Source: Acanthochlamys bracteata | Lineage: Eukaryota > Streptophyta > Magnoliopsida > Pandanales > Velloziaceae | Direction of reading: 5' to 3' | Length of the DNA stretch: 64,000 nt | Assembly (NCBI GenBank): GCA_019914995.1 | Contig: CM034140.1 | Location: 1,240,001-1,304,000 of the forward strand | In this document: in pieces, positions 24,216 to 37,354 of the stretch | Layout of the letters: every line of letters starts with the position of its first letter | Position numbering within the stretch: the first letter of the stretch is position 1 | Made by a program: the position numbers and the translations under genes | The notes under the pieces: model-generated | Seen by the model: the letters and a program-made list of their open reading frames with translations, nothing else | Database searches by the model: none | What the model was told of the DNA's origin: nothing

Positions 24216-26156
24216 CTAAGTAGTCTTTACCTAAACTGAAGAAACCATGTTAACTTTGCTGATTTCATTTTGTGTTGTGCGCAGAGGTACCAGTTTGGCA
24301 GTTCAGTGCAGGTCAAAGATAATCAACCTAAAAGCTGATAAGTCTATAAGCAACAACTTATGGGATTGAAGTCCACAAATATTGAAGTATGCCAAATTGC
24401 TTCACTTAATCCCCACTTTACTTTTTAATAATAATACAAATATCTTTCATGTCTAACTTTTCATGGACCAGATGAGATTCATATATAACTAATAGTTAAA
24501 TCTTGCTAAGTTTTCTGTGTGTCTCTTCATTTCAATTTTTGGATCAGATTAGGGCGTATTTCAAACGTCCGTAATTTTATTTTTTCATACTAAATTTTAA
24601 GTTCCGAACTGTTCATATATTTCAATTACATAAGAATCTTAGAACTCTATTTTATATACGGAACTCTAATCCTAATTTTTTTATTTGCACACTTCTTAAT
24701 ACAATTATATTTTTTAATTTTTAACACACTTTCAAAAACTATTAAAACACAAATACTTAATTCCACTTCAACTTTATTTTTTTAAAAATTTTACTTTTTA
24801 TTTTTTATTTTTATAAAATTTAATTACAGTCATTTAAAACACGCACTTTAAGAAGGAGATGAGGGTTAGTTCCCCCACTTCTAAACATATACAAGATTGA
24901 AGTAGTTTTGATAAAAGTGATATCCCATGCATCAAAGCCTTTTAAAACTTATATTTATCTCCACGATGAACTTTCTTTAAAAGTTGTTTTTTTGTATTGA
25001 TTATGAACATTAACGTATAACTTAGTGTTTGATTAATTAATTATCTGCAAATGGAGTAGCAGTCTTGGTTCAAGTACACTATCATCATCATCAACAACAA
25101 AAGATAGAAATTTTTAGTTTTTTGAGTAATTTTGTATGTTCTTGGAGAAAGAAGGGAAACTAATGTTGTATGTTTAGTAGGTACTTGACTAGTTTAGTGC
25201 TCTATAAGGTTGTTTTGGTAATGGGAACTAATCCATTTCTTGCCTTTTTAATTTTATAACCTATTGTTACTTTTTAGTGAAAACTTAGCAATATCAATTT
25301 TTATAGTTAACGTTGTTATCAATATAAGAAGATAAGAGAAGATTTATCTAAAAAGTTGAGAACTTTTAATGACAAAATCTATAATAAAATCAATGTATTC
25401 TCACTTGAGTGGTTATTGTCCAAAATCACTTTGATAAGTAAAAATGTAAATCTTTGATATATCATGCCTAACAAATTTAAAGATTTAATTCAATCTTTTT
25501 TACTTCCCCATTTTTTCTTCACATCTTTGTAAGATTAAAAAAAAAAAGAAAGAAATTTTGTTTTAGCTTTCTTCCAAAAGGGGTCCATTGGAAGACATTG
25601 CAGTTCTTTATATGAAAGCTTTTCCCATGGCATCCATTCTCGTCTTTCTTTGAGAAGCATAAACTTGCAAACCTAATGCAACGAACGTTTTTTCCTTCTG
25701 AAGTTTTCAAAGCTGCAAACTGACCTTATTTTTCTCCATTACATAGTTTGGCACTAACATTTGATCCAAATTTTCAACTCTTCAGTTTAAATTTTGGTTC
25801 AGAAGCATAACAAGGCAAAGGTTTTTAACAAGGTAGATGACTTCTGAAGAAGGCAAGATTTTCGTCCCTTTTTTGGTCCAATTCCTTTGGGTTTTTAGCA
25901 GCATTGTGGAAAATCAAGCATTCAAACTTTAAATTAAGGACATGAAAAGGTTTTCAAGAAATTCATTGGATCAAGATTTTTTGGGAAATATGAGAATATC
26001 ATTAAAAGAGATTAAGGTTTTTTCTGTTTCTGTTATTCCTATTAATTTAGCTGTGATATTCTTCTCTTCTATTTTATTGCCATTTTTGCTTGGAGATGAA
26101 CTTTTGGAATTCAAACAAGTTGGTTCTTTCTAAAAATCAGTTAATACAATTTTCGC

Positions 26157-26215
26157 TTTTATCTTTGATTCATGAATTCTCCTAGAAAGATCGGTTTTAT
26201 CTTTGATTCATGAAT
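26157..26215 (+). repeat. Direct repeat, 21-base block duplicated 38 bases apart
   Basis: The block ttttatctttgattcatgaat occurs at 26157 and again at 26195 with no mismatch. It lies about 150-200 bases upstream of the proposed kinase start codon, so it sits in the 5' UTR or promoter. Confidence 0.8.
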
Positions 26216-26361
26216 CCAGAAAGAAATTAACAATATCTATTCTTTCCTTTTATAATCACCATTTGTTTGATGAAAAAAACATTTTGCCATAAACTAAGAA
26301 ACAGAGAGAGGCCTGCGAGAATTATTCATTAATACCAATAGAACTAAGTCTTGTTGTAGTT

Positions 26362-29246
26362 ATGTTCGACTCAATCCTAGGTATCTGAGTTGCTTTAATT
26401 TGCATTTCTCACAATGCTTTGATATTTCCAGTTTCTGTTTGTTGATTTCTTTAATGTTCTGGTTATGGACTTACAATTTTCTTCTTGAACAGAAAAAAAA
26501 GTTGAAAGTGGAGCAACAGCAGAAAATGGTGGCACAGTTCCGCAGCAATCAGACGAAGGTAACTTTCATTTTCTGACATTAAGTAATTCTGCAATCTGTT
26601 CTTCTTCTTCACAGCATCGATAAGTCTCTTTTTATGATTTAGTTCCAGTGGAGAAGAAAGGAAATTTTAAAGAAGACCCTGATGTTGAAATTGATCAGTC
26701 CTCTCTAAAGGCTGTTTTAGACATTGTAATCAGCTCTACCGACTCAGAAGACAGCTGCAGCAGCAGAAGTTTGTCCGTAAAATGCCAAGATAGACCGCAG
26801 CCTGACTTGCCGAGCCTACAATGGAGGAGTCTCATCAGCGGACTGCTGCTTAGGAAGAAGAAGTCAATGAGACGATCATCAACATTCCCTCCTGCTGAAA
26901 TGATGATTCAAGGAGGTGCACGTCCGAGAACTTTGCAGCCTGCTCACAAAGGAAAACCTTCTTGGAGGAGTTTCGACTACCAAGAGCTTGCAGCAGCTAC
27001 TGATAACTTCAGTTTAGGTAACATTGCCTCTTTTATTTCTTCACCATGAAAGCTTCCTCGTTAGCCATTAATATCAACTGAACATCGAGAATAAAACTTC
27101 AATTGAGTTAGGGAAATTGTAAGTTTGAGTTTTCTGTATATAACTAGAATTTGAGTAACAATAAGAAACGTTCTTGTTTTTTATCTCCTTATTTATGTTA
27201 TAATTGCAGTTTTAGTTCTGTTAAGAATAGCAGTTGGTTGTCGGGAAGATATGTGTATTTGTTATCTTAAGTTGATAGGGATACCAAAGTAGCAAGTAGT
27301 CACCATAGTTAGATCAACAACAGAAAACATATATTGGCCAATTACCCCATTAAAGTATTTAGAGATGATCAAATCTCTGTGCTGCTTTCTGCTAGACAAA
27401 TGTAGGATTTTGGTGACTGAGTGCCTTGTCTCAGAAAAAGTTGGGACATATCGGGGTTTCCTTTATTAATTGTTGGGATCTTTTTGTCTCCAATCCAAAT
27501 CTTGGTCCACTTCCTCTTTTGGTCCTGCAGCCATTAATTTCTCTATGTAAGTTAAAGTAAAAATTAGGAATAGTTTAAACGTAGAAAAGATATACAGGGA
27601 TGAACAATGGATTATGATGAAATACAGATAAAATATGTATAATACGTTATTTAGCAGCCTTGTTTTCTGTGTAAGTTATCAAACAAAATTTTTGTAATGC
27701 ATCCGTATGACCAAATGGTTGTGATTCTCTTTGTTATTTGTCAAAAACGAATAATGGTAGACAAGTTGATTGGTAAGGGAGGGCATGCAGAGGTTTACAA
27801 AGGTTGCCTCCCTGACGGCCAACTTGTAGCAGTGAAGAGGCTGACAAAAGGAAAAACCGAAGATGATAGGATCCAGGATTTTCTATCAGAACTCGGAATC
27901 ATTGCACACGTTGATCACCCAAACACTGCTCAGCTTCTTGGTTTCAGTGTCGAAGGAGGATTGCATCTTGTCATCAAATTTTCACCTCATGGAAGCCTTG
28001 CTTCTCTGCTCCATGGTATATCTTCTGACCTTTTCTTACTACTCAATTAAATGGTTCTAAGTAGGATTGCAAAATGAGTGGAGTTGTTTTATTTCGGAAT
28101 ACTTATAGATAAGTTTGTTTTACGGGTCTAAGTAAATGAAGAGGAGCTCAGTTTCTCAGGTTCAGATAAAAGCCTGGATTGGAGCAAGAGGTTCAAGATC
28201 GCTGTAGGCATTGCTGAAGGACTGCGTTATCTTCATGAAGGTTGTCACCGCCGCATAATCCATAGAGATATCAAAGCATCCAACGTTCTACTCACTGAAG
28301 ACTACCTCCCTCTGGTGTGTGTGCATGTATATATGTATGATTGGGACATTAAAACTTATTTACTCTATTGAAAATTTGCAAATTACTTAGGTTTTGCTTA
28401 CAAATCATGCAGATTTCTGATTTTGGACTTGCCAAATGGCTGCCAGAAAAATGGAGCCATCATACAGTGTTCCCTATAGAAGGCACCTTTGGGTGACGAC
28501 ACATTGAACTCGTGATAATTTGATATAATTTTAGTAAGTATATTTCTGAAATTTCTGTTTCTAATTTGTATTTATGTTTGGTTCAGATATTTGGCCCCAG
28601 AGTACTTCATGCATGGAATTGTAAACGAGAAAATCGATGTCTTTGCATTTGGTGTGATACTACTGGAACTCATGACTGGACGCAGAGCTGTTGACAATCA
28701 ACGCCAGAGCCTAGTGATATGGGTAATGAAATTCAATCTCAGCTACTTCGAATCCTTTTTTTTTCTTTTTTCCATTTTGTAGTTTCAACTTTTCTTTCCT
28801 TCTCCTTACTCTCAAATTGTTTATGTTACATTGATGATCAACAGGCAAAGCCACTGCTTAGGTCGAAGAACATCAAAGACCTTGCAGACCCTTCGCTTGA
28901 GGGCAATTATGATGTTGATGAGATGATGCGTGCCATCTTAGTCGCTTCATTGTGCATACACCATATATCGACCTCTAGACCAACTATGAATCTAGTAAGA
29001 CTGCACTAGCTGTCTTTTGGAAAACTAATTCTAAATTAGTTACACATGCTGAACTTATGAGTTCAACAACTGCAGGTTGTGAAATACTTGACTGGAGAAA
29101 TATCGCCGGCGGAGTCCATTAGAAGAGAAGTGAAGCCAGGCTTCAGCAGGCTGCTAATGTTTGACGCTTGCGACACGGAGGAATACACATCTTCAAGGTA
29201 TCTCAATGATCTCAATCGACACAAGCAGCTTGCATTTGAGCAGTAA
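26362..29246 (+). CDS. Receptor-like cytoplasmic Ser/Thr kinase (RLCK class VI, RBK/RRK-like)
   Basis: Cytoplasmic kinase without receptor or membrane segment; close relatives in class VI bind ROP GTPases. Nine exons join in phase: 26362-26380, 26493-26558, 26643-27017, 27761-28015, 28160-28314, 28413-28492, 28587-28722, 28845-28994, 29076-29246, giving 468 residues. The first exon (MFDSIL plus one base) is my inference: it is the nearest ATG with a GT donor and the right phase. The N-terminal 150 residues are Ser-rich and basic ([25 protein letters not shown]). Kinase motifs: glycine loop GKGGHAEV (about 158-165), VAVK lysine (about 179), HRDIKASN (about 273-280), DFG (about 293-295), GTFGYLAPEY and [20 protein letters not shown]. 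All catalytic residues are present, so it should be active. The 744-base intron 3 separates the regulatory part from the kinase domain. Confidence 0.9.
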
Positions 29247-30654
29247 AACGAACGAGCATTTGATGCAAAGGTTTCATAAACAGCAAAGCTAATGTCAGAA
29301 CCTTGACGCAGAGAATTATACGGTTCTCAATTGTGTGTATAGATGTAAGAGGACCATCTTCGTCAAGCAACTTCTAACCATCTTTCGCTTCTGTACCATA
29401 ATTTTTCTATCCAATGAATGAGGTAATGTTTATCTAAGCTTTTCGACTCTTTTTCGTTCTAATTTTTATTTTATATTTTCGATGAATTTTTTTATATAAT
29501 ATTTAATATTTTAAAAAAAATTAGAAATTATTTATTATTATTATTTTGTCTTAGTTAAACAAATAAATCTTATTTTTTAAAAAAATTTTAAAATATATTT
29601 TATTCAAGAAATATTCCTCTTCAAAAACACTGCTACAACATCCCTTAGAGACTTATAAAATACAGCACACACGGCAAGGAAGAATAATATATCAATAATG
29701 GCAAGCATTCATAAAGCAAACATCAATCATACCTAAATAGATAAACAATTATTTTTAAAAAAAACACAACACAGATTATAATGATGAAAGATCTTCTCTT
29801 ACTATGAACTTGCCAAGACCGACCGGCAACACATAAGGTAAGGTTTTCGAGAATAGAAGCAAGAATCAGTAGATAAACATTCGTACTTCGTTTCACTTCC
29901 ATTGAAGCCAACAAAACTTCAAAAAGCAGTGGATGCCATAAGACAGCAGCAAGATCAGTAGTAGAGTAAGTGGGAATTAAACTACATCACAGTACAACCA
30001 TGAATTTAAAGATGACAGAACAGATAACAAGTTCAGAACTTACCTTAGAAAGCCAAACGCAAATAAGGTACTGACTTCAAAGGATAGATTACATCGGACA
30101 AAAGAACATCTGCACAGGTTGTTGTTGTTCCTGCTAGCTTAAACCAAATATAGAGAACATAATAAAAAATGCCTACTAATAACGTTAATATGTATATTAC
30201 CATCACAGATCAACCATTAGAAGGAAGCTAGCAGAAAACTTCAACCTGTTTCGGAACATACCATCAAGACCAAAGACAAATAAGATGCACCAACTCAAGG
30301 GAGGAAAACTTCAATCCTACTCAAACAAACCATAATTAGAGCGGATAATACATAAAACATACATAAAAATAACATGGTACCAATTTGAAACGTTGATATA
30401 AAAAACCATCCAGTTGCTATATCATGTTCTATATGTCTTTAATTCTATATAAAAACGAACTCCTAATAAAGTAGTGATGCACATAAGTTCAAAGACATAA
30501 GAAGAACAGTTTATTCAATCTAAGATAATTTTAGTAACTTCATCTGCGGCGCAATCTGCTGTCAAACAGATTATATAGAGAAAGATATGCAGTTCCTGAA
30601 CCCTTTTAATTAGCCAGACATAAGACTCGGACAGCCACTTTGGATTTAAAAATC
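29247..30654. other. Convergent intergenic region with 3' UTRs
   Basis: Lies between the stop codons of the kinase (+) and the VIN3-like gene (-) and should hold both 3' UTRs. A diverged AT-rich repeat copy occupies about 29450-29620. I see no RNA gene or coding potential. Confidence 0.45.
29450..29620. repeat. AT-rich MITE-like repeat (copy 4)
   Basis: T-rich tracts followed by complementary A-rich tracts, resembling the other AT-rich copies. It lies just after the kinase 3' UTR. Edges are uncertain and no target duplication was seen. Confidence 0.35.
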
Positions 30655-33600
30655 CTAGTGAAACAGCCTAGTGCAGAAGCCTTTTGCCAAATCTGGCTTC
30701 TCCTTGGTGCATATACAATCCATGAAAGTATCCATAAGCTGCGCGACCAGAGCTGCTGGATCATCAATGAGCACATCAATGAATGCATACACCACTCTCC
30801 TGTCATCAGATGTTGCCTTCAAGCTAAACCAGGTGAGGAACTTCACACGAAACTCCTCCTCCATGTGTCCCTGACGCTCTAACCATCTGATTGTTTTCAC
30901 ACAGTACTCATACATCCTTTCTGCTGCTTCCTTTTCGTTCGTTGAATCTGGTGAAACAGTGGGCTGATTAGGCTTTCTTGGTGTTTCATGAGGTAAAGAA
31001 TTCGAGCCAACACGAGGTATGGGTTCAAGTTGGGGCACCATGTGGTTCTTGTCATTTTCACCACCACTCTCCTCTGAGGTATTCACTTTCTGTCGCGTGC
31101 CGTGGCAGGACTTTGTTGCCTTTGGAGAGTTCCTGGTTGCACTTAAGCGTGTTGACGCACATCGGTTGATCAGTGTTTGATAACCAAAACCAAAGTCAAG
31201 TTCTCTTTGAGGATGGGGTATGAAGTTGCGACTTGCATAAGCAGCATATGCATTATGAGCAGCAAAGTGATCTCCAACAAGGTTTTGTGTTACACATCTT
31301 GCCTCCCACCAGCTTAACAGTCCAGTGGCACCGAAAAGAACCACCTTGAAATAATACGCAGTGGAAGGGCTGAGACCTGCAATTTCCATCCTTGCATCAA
31401 GTATTGAAGTCGTGCACGTAGGATGATGTGGATACTCCATACAATCAGAGCTTCGGTGCCAAAGCGTGCAGCCTATGACCTTTTCTTTAAAGGAATTGTC
31501 TCGAAATTGAAGAGAAATGACAACTGAGAAGGAGGTAAGGTCTTCAAATTGAATGCTAAATGCAGTACGACCTGCATAAGCGAAAGAATGAATAAAAAGA
31601 ACATGCATCCAATCTCACAAGCACTCTAGTTCAATATAACAAAAGGCAGAATTTGTTGGATTCTTTACCTGTAGCTTCCAAGTTGGCTGCACCAAAAAGG
31701 TCTTTTGCACCACAGAGAAAAGAATCTAGTGTCTCCAATGCATGAGAACAAAGCTTCTGTATCTCTGCACCGCAAGCAAGACGGTTGACTATTCCTCTAG
31801 CCATTACTGTTGATACCTTATCGAGAGGCCCCACTTCCTTTTTAAGTTTGGTTACAGCAGTATTAACAATATTCTGCGCTTCCTTGAATCTTTCAGTTCC
31901 TTCAAGGATTTTATGGCCAAGAAATAGCCTCTCACATAATATGTCAACTCTTCTGGCTTCTTTAGCAATCAGCAATTGCTTGCGCCAAGTTCTGCAGGAA
32001 TTAATTGCAACAAATAAATTATGTGGAAATACAATTTTCAAATAGAATGACTCGTATAAATTTTCCAGTGGCTATTTTCTCAATGAACAATACAACAAAG
32101 ACAACAATTATTTACTAGGTCGAATTGACCACCTACAATTCAACCAATGTCAGGAGAAAAAAATCACATAGGAAATTCTGCTAAAAAGGCTTCTTAGCAG
32201 TAGTTTTTCAATTGTAGAAACTATCTCAAGAAGTTAGCTAGTTACTAGCGGAACAGATCAAGTTCAGTGAAAACCAAAAACTTTGCTGCTAAATAACTTC
32301 TTCCTATCCTTGTAGTCTCATTAACACCCACCATATGCTATTGAAGTTTCATCAGAAAGGAAATATAAATCACGTAAGAATAAATCAGTTAAAATTTCAT
32401 CAGATCTCCAAACAGAATCTCGACAGTCCAATTTGCCTAGAGTGAACGGTGTCTAAATCAAATTGGCTTCTAAAATAGAGGAAGATAAAATCCATCCCAA
32501 TTGCTATGTGATTGAATAAATAACTACTTTAGGTTTCTTTCAAATAATAATACAAGAAAAAAAACATTTCTCATTCAATTGCTACTTTAGGTTTCATACA
32601 TCGACGCATGAAATTCATTTGGTAGGAAAATTGCTCTTTTATTGTAATAATGACATATCAATTAGACGTTAGATCTTCAACATCAAACATAAAAGAAACC
32701 ATTACAAATTGAAATGACGTAGCGTGAACATCTTCAGTTCTTTATAAGTTTATGCGACTCCAAGTTTTCAGTTGGAATTTTGTTTTCCAAAAGTAACCCC
32801 AGATTGCATTTTCCAATTCCAATCCTACGCTTAATTATTATCATGATTATTTTTTCCTTAAACTTTTTAAACAAAACCAAATCAACTCAACCTACTCTTC
32901 GGCAGGAAGTTCTCTTCAAACTTACCTTTAGGATGAAAGTTTATCTAAGCTATGTAAAATTTTCTTCAAAATTACCTTTAGGTTGAAAGTTTCTTCCAAA
33001 AGCTGCTTTTGTTTGAAAGTTTAAACTAGTGATTAATTTTATTGAATTCAATTTTGAAAAGATTCGAGATAAAAGGATGAGGTTTTACAAAGGAATGTAA
33101 TAAATGTGTAATCACGCAATGGCAGTGATTAAGAGAAAGCACAGTGGAAATTACTGAAAGAGAGTAAGGGGCATGTTTGACCAATTGGAAGGGAAGTATA
33201 AATATCTTGAAGAATGCTAAGTCAAATAGATCTACTTTGGTCCCTCCTTCCAATCTTCTTTAAACGTGTGATATAGTATACATAGTTTTAGATGATTTTG
33301 ATTGTCATCCTTAGATCCCTTCTTCCGACCTTTCTCAGCCACTTAGATCCAAACCCAGCCAATTTGAAGCAAGGCCTAGTTGCGTCTGCTAAGGATTGCA
33401 TCTGAGCTTTTGAGTTTGATGAAACCTAAGCAACATAGACGATTTTGATAACCAGCATGTTTGCTAGATAACTTATAGAAATTGGACTCAAACTCTTATC
33501 GGCTCTTTTTGACCCAAACGTACGTAGAAATATGACGAAATTAACTTTAAAACTACAAACCTAATTTGACACCCTCGGCTTAGTTAATCTAGTCCAAGTT

Positions 33601-36600
33601 ACACTTTGAATGTGACAGGAAGGATAGCTTTAGTTTTTCCTAATTGTAAATCTTTTACCAGCTAAGTATTTAATAATGAGCACGAGTTAGGAGAAGAAGA
33701 TTTTAAAAAACTATAACTAAATAAATAAAAGACTGAAGCATATCTAATAAAGTATTTAATTCATGATCATAAGCTAGAGGAGGGACTCAAAAACAATTTC
33801 AAAAACTTTTATAGATAACATGAAACATATCCTTACTAAGCGAGTAAATTTCCTAAAATAAACAAGAGCAAGGGAGACTCTTAAGTGGTACATCTGCAAT
33901 AAGGGCGATGAACTAAAGCGCTTTTCCCAAAAAAATTAGTAATATTTTCTTTTAAGAATATTACGTATGTGTGTGCGCATGTCTTGTTTGATGTGCACAG
34001 TACTGACAATTCTAATATGGGTCTTTCTCAAGTCCATGCACCTGCTAGGATACATCTATCCGGATGGGTTGAAGATGAATAATATATTTCAAAAAAAGAA
34101 GAGCAAAAGGACTCATGTAAAAACACATAAATTTTACGAGTTGGTCCACATATTGGTACGAAATAGGCATATTAGTAGGTGTCGTCTTGTTGTATTTTGC
34201 GTATCTATATGTTTTACTACCCAACTGTCATGTATAGTGCCATAAAAAATCTTACTCAAAGTATTGTCGAGTTTCTTTTCCAGTTGTCTAATATGACATA
34301 AGCGCTAAATGATTAAAGGGTAGTTTTGTTTGTCCTTTCGGTTTTTCGACAATTCATTTATAAGTGAAGTTTGATTGCTCCGAATGCCTACCAATATCAT
34401 CATGCGTGCTCCTACCTATTTGATATTTGGACTCCTTCCAGTGTGCTCTTGGTTTGTTGAATTATTTAATGTGCTTCACTTTTAGGCGGTGAAGATCATT
34501 CATTTTCTCCCGCTTTAATTTCCATATTTCAGCAGTTGGTCAGTGAAACCACATAAACTTATAGTCAAGGCCATTCAACATTTTGTTCTATTTCTTTCTT
34601 TATAGGCACATTTTGGAGTCCATCCTCAGCTTCTGCATTGATGTGTCCTTTTACAATAGCTTTTACCTTTGTCTTGCTGCAAACTTGTGCACACCTAAAG
34701 TTTAATGAGTGGTAACTGTATTAAGCATTAGAACAATTAATGAGTAATATTATTTTGGCAAGTTGAATCCCGTACTTCTCTCATTTTATTTTATAATTCT
34801 TTCTAACTAGGTTCTAGAAGCCTATATACGTTATTGTTTTGCCTTTACATTCAACTCAATATATGAAAACATGCCCCCTTAGGTTATTGGGTCGCTCTTC
34901 AATTTTTCTGACAGGCCACTAAAAGAGAAATTTATCTTTTCCGCAAGAGAGTTTTGGATGTAATGTCGAGTTAAATCAAGGACCTACATTGAGCCTAACT
35001 TGTTTCCCCCATCTTTGCATTGTTTTTGCATCCAAATGTTGAAACTAGAAAGGCATTCTTATTATCTTGAAAGACCTTCCTAAGGAATTTCTCATAAAGT
35101 GTATTAGTGGTATTCAAATGCTGATTCAAAATCAACAAACATCGAGTTTCATGATCCACAAATTAGGGGATCCATGATTTCTTGGAAACTATAGCTAAGA
35201 CCATGAAAAATTAAATTCTCATGCACCCGAATGTCAAATAGTTAGCATGCTGTAAAAAGATAAAGCACCCTAAAAACCTTAGAAGGGTGTGTTTCAAGAT
35301 TAACTTCATAAGTACATTAAGCCCCTCTAAAGAAAACAATCATAAAGTCCAAATTGAGGGAAGATGTTAAATAAATAAATCCTAGGGAGTGTCTAAGATG
35401 TGATGGAGTAAGGGACGAGGATAGAACAATACAGCAATGAATAAGAACAAATCTAAGAGCTGTTATTGCTAAAGAAGTTCATTGGTTGGAAAAAAAAATC
35501 TTATGTATGGATTTTGTCATATAAATATAGATAAGAAAAAACTATAAAAAGAAATGGAGAGAAACGGTAACTACCCAATGAGGCAATTGAGCTTCCCACA
35601 GCAAACACAGTAAAAACTGCCGTCCAACTTTGAGTAACACCCTTTCTTTGAAATGCCTGCCTTCTCGCTCCTTAGAGCGCACTTCAAGTGGCATGTCATA
35701 CCACATGAATCAATAGGGTATGGAGGATCAGAGTTGCAAACCAACCACAAACTAGGGTCCTTGTTATCATCATAGCAGAAACAGATGCAGCAGGAACATC
35801 GCTTACAGTATTTATCTTCTAGGCTAATGATAGCTCTGCAAGCAGCATTCTTACAGATAAATTTACCCAGAGGCTCCTCCTTATTCATATGTATCATATC
35901 ATGGTCAGTGTCAGTTGCAGCCTGCATCTTTCGCTTCATTTTGGATGCATTTTGGTTCGTCTCATCATTCTTTTGCACAGACTTCCTTGAGACTATCTTG
36001 AGCAAATACTTGATCATTCTAGGCTTTGTAACGCCACTATACTTCCTCTCCTTTCCCGTCTCAGTACAGATTAGTTGGATAAGTTCACGGCGACTCCAGG
36101 ACATAAGCATTTCCGGAGCAGTTTCCTCACATTGTGAAATCTCATAGACCAGCTTCTGTTTCTCCTTCAAACTCAAATGATTAGACTTTGTAGGATCCAT
36201 CACAAAACCTGGAGGTTAAAATAATTAGTTTCAGTTGATGAAACATATTTGCATCATGCTGTACTAAAACAAAACAGAAAATGCGAGAGCAAATTAATGT
36301 GTCTAGAAAAGAAAACAGGATTTCTAAGTACCACCACTTTTGGCAAGTCTTATCGAATATTGGGAAGAGGGAATTCTTATATGAAATTACCTTAAAAGAA
36401 ATACATTTCGGTACTTGATGCTTTAACCTTATGGTTTAGAAAAGTATGACTACCATCATGCAGGCTATAACTTACATGCTTCTTCTCATAGGCACAAAGT
36501 CTTGCCAATAATGCACTTAAAGAAATCTTGACCAGGAATTACTAGCCCACTCTAAAATAAAAGCTTCTTCTTGTAGGCAAAAGGCATCACCAATCAACTA

Positions 36601-37354
36601 GTTAACAACAACTCAACAAGGATTACCACTGATATGTTGATAGACGTTTGAAATGAAGTGACTAGTCAACCAACTAAAGGAGGAAATTCAGCCAAAGCTC
36701 GTTTTGTTTAAGCAAGCTTGACCAGGCTTACCAGCAGTATCCTAGAGTAACACCGTAAGAAAGTACTACTTCATCTTTGAAGGAGGTCGCATTCAAAGAG
36801 TATTCAAACTCTCACAAAAGCAAGGTCATCTTTTTCTTTCTCTTTTTGTTTGGAGGATTAACAGCATGATCATTCTTACAAGACTATTTACAGAGCAATA
36901 AATCAGATAAATGAGGTAACCAAAATCATTTATGGAAGATAAAAAGTTTCCGTGAGAAAACTCAACCATACTGGATAATGCAATTCAAACAACTTCACAA
37001 CATCAATCTTACTAGAATTGTGATTCTATTCACACATCAAGCATATGCAGAAAATCGAACCTAAGTATATTCTCAGTATAAAAAAAAGTTTTGGTGTATA
37101 AAAATCAAGCCACATATTCTAATCATGAAACAACAAATAACCAAGATAACAAACTGCATTTACATGGCAAAGATAAATTAAAGTAAAACAATCCAATCCG
37201 CATTCCTCAAACATGCATTCCTATACATCAAACAATCTCTTGGTTTTAATAAAAGATCCAAGGAAAGAAGAACAATTGGGTATATGATAAAAAAACAAGC
37301 GACATTGGCATTGGTTAACGACAGTAAGAACAAACCTTTGGGGCCTAAATCCAT
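30655..37354 (-). CDS. VIN3/VRN5-like PHD protein (VEL family, Polycomb accessory)
   Basis: VEL proteins partner PRC2 and help silence targets such as FLC after cold; they act in the nucleus. Four exons on the minus strand join in phase: 37354-37336, 36208-35575, 31991-31669, 31571-30655, giving 630 residues. The first exon is only 19 bases (MDLGPK). Order: N-terminal helical domain with [18 protein letters not shown] and [11 protein letters not shown]-like zinc module about 120-213 ([41 protein letters not shown]); the adjoining four-helix segment [12 protein letters not shown]...[12 protein letters not shown]; an FNIII domain about 325-425; a variable linker; and the C-terminal VID ([28 protein letters not shown]) ending GFCTRLFH. 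The VID resembles VRN5/VIL1 more than VIN3, but I cannot assign orthology. Intron 2 is 3.6 kb. An in-frame GTG-ATG at 36203 is internal, not the start. Confidence 0.92.
31992..35574 (-). other. 3.58 kb intron of the VIN3-like gene
   Basis: Bounded by a GT donor (at 35574 on the minus strand) and an AG acceptor at 31992. It contains a 50-base direct duplication at 32911-32990 and otherwise unclassified AT-rich sequence. No open frame here has a recognisable family. Its middle (about 33300-35400) has a base texture more like old transposon remnants than simple intron, but I see no terminal repeats. Confidence 0.7.
32911..32990. repeat. 50-base-period direct repeat
   Basis: The 30-base block at 32911-32940 (cttcaaacttacctttagg and on to gatgaaagt) recurs at 32961-32990 with only three differences, an exact 50-base offset. 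It lies inside the large VIN3-like intron. Confidence 0.75.

Larger units (their letters stand above)
21962..26361. other. 4.4 kb gene-poor, AT-rich intergenic region
   Basis: No confident gene. It contains two AT-rich repeat copies (about 22455-22678 and 24010-24215), a GC-richer island at 23280-23640 with a tiny minus-strand reading frame (described separately), a short tandem run of the 7-mer agctata near 23818-23840, and a duplicated 21-base block upstream of the kinase gene. The last few hundred bases probably include the kinase promoter and 5' UTR. Confidence 0.5.

Noticed and set aside
25942..26133. 63-residue frame upstream of the kinase
   Set aside because: It does not join the kinase exons in phase and has a hydrophobic tail unlike the family; treated as leader or promoter DNA.
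36198..36203. VIN3-like start at the GTG-ATG in exon 2
   Set aside because: An in-phase upstream exon (37354-37336) gives an opening (MDLGPKG) of the kind seen in this family.
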